Below, one piece after another: positions 59,646 through 64,000 of a stretch of 64,000 nucleotides of DNA. Under the pieces are notes generated by a model. That model was not told the DNA's origin and made no database searches. It saw nothing but the letters and a program-made list of their open reading frames with translations. The first letter of the stretch is position 1, and each line of letters opens with the position of its first letter. The translations under genes and the position numbers were made by a program. The stretch is from Sergeia podlipaevii (lineage: Eukaryota > Euglenozoa > Kinetoplastea > Trypanosomatida > Trypanosomatidae): positions 16,349 to 80,348 of the forward strand of contig JASANZ010002224.1 in the NCBI GenBank assembly GCA_030849805.1, read 5' to 3'.

Positions 59646-61463
59646 CTATGTATTGTCTTCGTCATTGTTCTCCTCCTCATCGTCACTCGTCTCGTTGTCC
59701 GAATGTGTACTGCTACTGCTACTGCTGCTACTGCTGCTTGGATTCTCAAATCTTTCTGGGTGCTCCTCGACCTGATCATTGCGAAACAAAATAAGGCAGT
59801 GCAGGTTCCTACCCTCTCGTTGTTTCTGCTGCTGTGATAACAATGGCTTCTTGCGCGCTCCAGCCACTAATGCAGGAGAAGCAGAAGCAGCAACAGCAAG
59901 CTCTAGCGTCATGCCTTCAGCTGCCGATAACTCACATGTGGGAGTGTACTCGCCTTCCTGCGGTGATGGGGCGGCAGTAGCAATATGAGGAGAAGGAGCA
60001 TTGAGCTCTGCATTAGTCTCTACTGCGCCAGCAGCAGTCGCCGTCTCAGAAGAAATTGCAATGACTGACGGCGTCGTTGCGACATCGGGATCCGCGGTGG
60101 CAACGGCTGGGACAGCAGTGGCCATGGGCGTCAACGCACTCATTTCCGAAGAAGAGAGCGCCGCCGCCGCCGCCGCCCCTGCCTGCTCCTCTGCTGCAGG
60201 CACTACTACTACTAGTGGACTGAAGACTGCCACGGCTTCTACATTCGGTGAAGCTGAAGCAAGAAAGGAAGAAAGCACTACTACGTTGCCTTCTGAGTCT
60301 GCGTTGACAGCAGCAGCAGCAGCAGCAGGTATTGTTGCTGGGGATGCAGTATGATTGTCCTTGCCCTTCTGCCCCTTGGCCCTCCTGCTGCCTGGCTCCT
60401 TCACTTGAATGCCAAGCTCGGGGTGTCGAATATTGAAGTACTCCGGTGACTGGCACTCAATATCCTTCACAATGTCGCTCCACTTGCGGGCGTACATGGC
60501 CTCATGTTTGCCTCGGCTCACTTCGCCGATGAAAATCGTTGTGTCACAGTTCTCTTGTGCTACATAAGGCTGAAGAAAGTCTACCTGGGCATGTGGAATG
60601 TCCTGATACCCCACGAGGACCATGTAGTGGTTATAGCAATGATAAATAATGGCACAGTGGGGGTCCCGCAGCGCCGCCTTCACCGCTTCTAGCACTTGTG
60701 TTTTGCTTTCATAGAGGTGCGTCGTCTTGCCTGCACCGTGGGCCTTATACAGAACAGAGACGCGACCCTTGAAGCTAAAGTTGCGATTAAGTGCATGAAA
60801 CCATCGCATAAGAGTGCTGTTGCCAGTAAAGGAGCCCCATGGGATCTCACCAAAGGGCACATCAAACCCAAGAAGCGTCATGATCTCTTCCTGGGAAATC
60901 GGAGGTCGATTGACGCCCACCTCACTCTCCCCAATACGACTATAGAGGTAGTTGTAGATGGACGTTAGCGAGGAGACCCCACAGCTACGCGGGTATTGCT
61001 TGCTAATGCACAACATGCGTGGCAGTCGAAGCACGAAGCGAGCTTCCAGGTCCGCACGCGTGGTCGTCAGGTTGGTGGGCACAAGTGCGTCTCGATCAGC
61101 AAGGCCATCTATACTAACAATATTTAGCGGACGTGGCGTGGCGCTGTTGGTCTCGCTCCCCAGCGTGACGCTGCTCCCAATTGTATAGCTGTTTGGGCTT
61201 CCATGAGTCTCCAGCACGCTGCGCCGCAGCCGCGCCTCCACCATCGCCTCTCGCTCCTTGTGCGTTGTCTTTCTCTTCACCTTGGGGCCTGTGAAGTCAA
61301 CGCACCACGCTGTGGTCTGCTTGGCTGGTTGCGGAGGTGGCGCTTGCGGCTGTGGCGGTTGAAGAGAAGTATCAGAGTTCAGCGAGACGGCGCTGCCCTT
61401 GGTAGTGAAGTTCGGCACAGCGGTATCGTTGGCAGCAGCCAGAGATCCGATAGAATTCTCCAT
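59646..61463 (-). CDS. BIVM: BIVM-family protein with a papain-like (C39-type) fold signature
   Basis: 605 residues from the ATG at 61463. The core (about 138-355) carries the hallmarks of the basic immunoglobulin-like variable motif-containing family: YPRSCGVSSLTSIYNYLYS, SFTGNSTLMRWFHALN, SVLYKAHGAGKT, YHCYNHYMVLVGYQ, FIGEVSRGKHEAMYARKWSD and EYFNIRHPELG. The final family motif, NLHCLILF, appears only after about 190 Ala/Val/Thr/Ser-rich residues inserted into the domain. C161 (RSCGVSS) and H279 (NHYMVLVGY) are spaced and surrounded like the Cys and His of C39-like papain-fold peptidases, so a thiol hydrolase activity is possible; that is inference. Cellular role unknown. The C-terminus is an acidic Ser/Asp/Glu run. 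Confidence 0.92.
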   Translation of the reverse strand: MENSIGSLAAANDTAVPNFTTKGSAVSLNSDTSLQPPQPQAPPPQPAKQTTAWCVDFTGPKVKRKTTHKEREAMVEARLRRSVLETHGSPNSYTIGSSVTLGSETNSATPRPLNIVSIDGLADRDALVPTNLTTTRADLEARFVLRLPRMLCISKQYPRSCGVSSLTSIYNYLYSRIGESEVGVNRPPISQEEIMTLLGFDVPFGEIPWGSFTGNSTLMRWFHALNRNFSFKGRVSVLYKAHGAGKTTHLYESKTQVLEAVKAALRDPHCAIIYHCYNHYMVLVGYQDIPHAQVDFLQPYVAQENCDTTIFIGEVSRGKHEAMYARKWSDIVKDIECQSPEYFNIRHPELGIQVKEPGSRRAKGQKGKDNHTASPATIPAAAAAAVNADSEGNVVVLSSFLASASPNVEAVAVFSPLVVVVPAAEEQAGAAAAAALSSSEMSALTPMATAVPAVATADPDVATTPSVIAISSETATAAGAVETNAELNAPSPHIATAAPSPQEGEYTPTCELSAAEGMTLELAVAASASPALVAGARKKPLLSQQQKQREGRNLHCLILFRNDQVEEHPERFENPSSSSSSSSSSTHSDNETSDDEEENNDEDNT

Positions 61464-61660
61464 TGGCTATCAGCCTCTCTTTCTCTCTCCTTTTAAAAAC
61501 GTATTCGTACTGTTTCTCCTCTTATATATATATAGGGGTAAGAGGATATTCAAAAACAGAAGGGCAATATCCGCCTGGGGATAAACAAACGGACACTGCA
61601 GTCAAAGTAAAAGAGAAAAAGAAAGAGGAACAACAGATAAAGAAAGAAATTCAATAGAAC

Positions 61661-61662
61661 CT
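61661..61662 (-). promoter_or_regulatory. Candidate spliced-leader acceptor AG of the BIVM gene
   Basis: Minus strand CTTTCCCTTCTTTTTTTTCAAAAAG ends here, about 200 bases before the ATG. The pyrimidine tract covers 61667-61705. Confidence 0.45.
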
Positions 61663-62826
61663 TTTTGAAAAAAAAGAAGGGAAAGAAAGAGAAAAAATAT
61701 TCGTGTGTATGTGTGACTTGAATAATGAAAGTGATATAATCAATAATGATTATAATAATAGTAATTAATGTATCTTTACTTGTGCACTTTCTGTGGCGTT
61801 ACCTGCACGTAAGATTAGCTAAAGTCCTATCTGTATGTATGTATATATATGTATATGTATGCATAAATATCGCCCTACTACATCAATACAAAGAAAAGCA
61901 GAGTATAGAACAAGGAAGAAGAGAAATGAAAAAAAAAAAAAAGAATCATCAATCCACCATTATTGTATGTTTTCCCTGTTAGATCGTGTGTTGTGTGTAG
62001 TATAATAAAATAAGTGCATATGCTTTGCAAACATGTACGCAGGTACACAAGGAAAACAGGAAAAAAAAAATGGCATGAAAATGGCACTGTTGATACAAAT
62101 AAGATGTCTTTTTTTTTTCTTTTTTTTTTTTGATACGTATTGTAGCTAAGCAATACGATACTTTGTTGATAAGAGTGTAAACAGTTATAAAAATAATAAT
62201 AGTAATAATGATATTGATAGTTCTTTTTTTTTTGGAAAAAAAAAAATAGAAGCAGTTGTTCGGCACAACGCGCGCGTCTGCGCATGCATCTAGTTATATG
62301 TAAGTATATAGTAAAGATACGACCCTGTCATCGTTGCTCATCCCTCCGTTTTTCTGTCAACACAGTTCACAAAGGATCGTCCCTCACCAGAACTACTAAC
62401 AGGCAGTATCTTCTTCGTCTTTTTGATAAATCTCCGTGATGTTGGGCCTCAACAACAACGAAAAAAAAAAAAAACATCTTTCCCTCTCTCTCCTTCTGCG
62501 TCCTCTTTTCATTTCGTTCCATCACCTTTACTCTCCTCTTCTCCTTTCTTCTTCTTTTCCCCCATGCTATGTCGTCGCACAGTCGACCTGGTGAGCTGAC
62601 CACGTTTCTCTACATCGTGAGGCCGCCAGAAAACAAAAAGGGGAAATGATATGAAAATGACATCAGAAAGTAATTAAAAAAAAAAAAGAGAGAGAGTGAG
62701 AGACAGACGCAGAGGGAGAATACTAAAGCGTCTTTCAGAAAAAAAAAAAAATACACAATGACAGCTCCTCACCCCTTTTTTGTCCTCTTTCCCTCTCCAT
62801 TTCTTCATTGCGCTTTCTCTCTTTAA
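61663..62826. other. AT-rich intergenic spacer
   Basis: No gene seen. Poly-A/T tracts and TATG repeats near 61835-61860. Expected 3' UTR of the small membrane-associated protein. Confidence 0.65.
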
Positions 62827-63672
62827 TTAGAAGGGACAGTCAGTCGACTTCACATTCCTTGGTCTCTCCGCCTCAATGTCAGCAATCAGCTTCATATACT
62901 CATCATGCGGCATCGTCGCACGCCAGTACGCCTTGTGAATCGTCTGACGAAATAGTGCGTACTGGTGATCACAGAAGTAGAGCGCACGCAGCTTCCAAAC
63001 GTCTGGAGTCCATATGAGACCCATGAGGGACAGACAGGTCCAGGGCACCCACCAGCGCTGCATCAGGGGTACCCACCCTGGGTGTTGCTTCTTAAACAGC
63101 CACGTGTTTGTCTTCTGACTGATCATCCTCTGCCTCGCATCCGCAGCAGCAAAAGACGAAGAGGAGGACCCGGCGGCGTTCTGCACGGCGCGAAGCCTCT
63201 CCGTGTCAAGGGCAGAGGTGCGCTCTACCTTGAGTCCGCGGCTCGTCTTGGCCGTCTGCGTGTGCAGGTACGTCCCGCCTGCCGCGGCGGCGGCTTGTGC
63301 GGAAGCAATATCAAGACCGTCCAATGCACTGTGCGGCTCCCTTGATGGTGCCGTAGAGGCTGACTGCTGCTGCGTCTTCTGCTCCTGCTTGAGTACCTCC
63401 TCAATCTCAATCGCCTCCTTGGCGTATCGGCCAAAATATGGTACCTTACTCCACCACTTGCGCGTGTACGCCTCCACGGCCTGTGCGTTAGCAATATCGT
63501 AGGCCAATATCTCCTGCTGGATGTCACTCACGAATGCCTCAGCCGCCTTGAGCTGCGCGGCTTCCTCGCTGCCTGGCGCAGGGCCGTCCTTGGGAAGTCC
63601 TAGAATGTAGTTGCGCGTCATGTCGTTGGCCACTTGCTGGCTGCTGCCACTAATCGAAGTGCTCCCGCTCAT
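62827..63672 (-). CDS. Conserved-looking protein with one possible membrane segment, unknown function
   Basis: 281 residues from the ATG at 63672. Not recognised. The N-terminal half is helical and charged (AAEAFVSDIQQEILAYDIAN, then AYTRKWWSKVPYFGRY), and the middle is Ala/Ser/Gln-rich. The C-terminal third is aromatic with a possible membrane helix (WWVPWTCLSLMGLIW, about 204-220) followed by a basic/aromatic region ending ERPRNVKSTDCPF. Size, Trp content and a single helix would suit an accessory subunit of a mitochondrial membrane complex, but nothing proves it. Codon use and even composition argue that it is real. Confidence 0.85.
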   Translation of the reverse strand: MSGSTSISGSSQQVANDMTRNYILGLPKDGPAPGSEEAAQLKAAEAFVSDIQQEILAYDIANAQAVEAYTRKWWSKVPYFGRYAKEAIEIEEVLKQEQKTQQQSASTAPSREPHSALDGLDIASAQAAAAAGGTYLHTQTAKTSRGLKVERTSALDTERLRAVQNAAGSSSSSFAAADARQRMISQKTNTWLFKKQHPGWVPLMQRWWVPWTCLSLMGLIWTPDVWKLRALYFCDHQYALFRQTIHKAYWRATMPHDEYMKLIADIEAERPRNVKSTDCPF

Positions 63673-63706
63673 GATTTCCTTTTATGAACGAAACAAAAAT
63701 TGTATC

Positions 63707-63708
63707 CT
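63707..63708 (-). promoter_or_regulatory. Spliced-leader acceptor AG of the 281-residue protein gene
   Basis: Minus strand ATTTTTTTATTTTTTTAAG ends here, 34 bases before the ATG. Confidence 0.55.
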
Positions 63709-63810
63709 TAAAAAAATAAAAAAATTATAGTACTAATGTTTTTCTTTATTATGACGATCTTATGAAGCCACTCGCAAGTCCCCTCGCGGCTGTGTATTTT
63801 TGTGAAGAAG

Positions 63811-63845
<35 letters not shown>

Positions 63846-64000
63846 TCTCCCTCCCGTATCGGATCCTATGAGGCCCGCCGATATGTATGAGAACCTCAAC
63901 GAACTCCGTTTAAAAAAAAAAAAAAGAAGAAGAAGAAAGTAAAAGAAAAAAAAAGGAGAGAGACGATGAAAAACAAAGATAGATGTTCATGTGGGTAAAA
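63709..64000. other. Spacer at window end
   Basis: AT-rich with a (TG) run at 63813-63843 and A tracts; probably the 3' flank of a gene beyond the window. Confidence 0.6.
63813..63843. repeat. (TG)n microsatellite
   Basis: Perfect dinucleotide run in the terminal spacer. Confidence 0.95.

Noticed and set aside
1..64000. tRNA, rRNA, snRNA genes or CRISPR arrays
   Set aside because: No cloverleaf with a T-loop consensus, no rRNA-like stretch and no spaced repeats were found by eye; a tRNAscan or Infernal run would settle this.

Overview
The window looks like nuclear DNA of a trypanosomatid flagellate (Kinetoplastea). All fifteen protein genes I can support lie on the minus strand, none shows an intron, and the genes alternate with long AT-rich spacers full of homopolymers. 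Before most start codons, read on the minus strand, a polypyrimidine run is followed by AG, as expected for spliced-leader trans-splicing of a polycistronic transcript. The dimeric (all-alpha) dUTPase, the tandem uL23 genes, the BIVM-like protein and the beta-carbonic anhydrases fit Leishmania or related insect trypanosomatids better than Trypanosoma. From memory, unchecked, dUTPase, L23a and carbonic anhydrase lie close together on Leishmania major chromosome 6. Coding sequence is rich in Ser/Ala/Gln/Asn runs.

Layout in the direction of transcription (high to low coordinates): a small conserved-looking protein with one possible membrane segment (63672-62827); a BIVM-family protein (61463-59646); a very large Exo84-like exocyst subunit (58562-52800); an MFS transporter (51585-49027); a spacer with a GC-rich island and a 6-N assembly gap (about 47455-47740); dimeric dUTPase (47187-46405); two tandem, protein-identical ribosomal protein uL23/L23a genes (45962-45528 and 45290-44856); a protein with a degenerate, PAN3-like kinase fold (44397-40327); a protein ending in a half PHD-like finger (39159-35698); beta-carbonic anhydrase B (34999-33278); a type I membrane protein (32247-30901), with a near-identical copy of its 5' leader left downstream (29815-30013); beta-carbonic anhydrase A (28588-27350); a single-span Ser/Thr-rich membrane protein (25388-22092); a PHOSPHO-type HAD phosphatase fused to a DUF89/ARMT1-like domain (19811-16731); a 1791-residue membrane-anchored protein with a frame-shifted tail (15648-10273, tail to 9591); and a giant multi-span protein with two PAS-like regions and an FHA domain (8169-1) that runs off the window.

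The set mixes housekeeping functions (ribosome, nucleotide hygiene, exocytosis, CO2/bicarbonate chemistry, metabolite repair) with large lineage-specific membrane proteins. As usual in these organisms, neighbours in a polycistron need not share a pathway. The main exception to chance is the carbonic anhydrase pair flanking a membrane protein gene. The most unusual items are the membrane-PAS-PAS-FHA protein, the phosphatase-DUF89 fusion, the pseudokinase-like protein and the duplicated trans-splicing leader.
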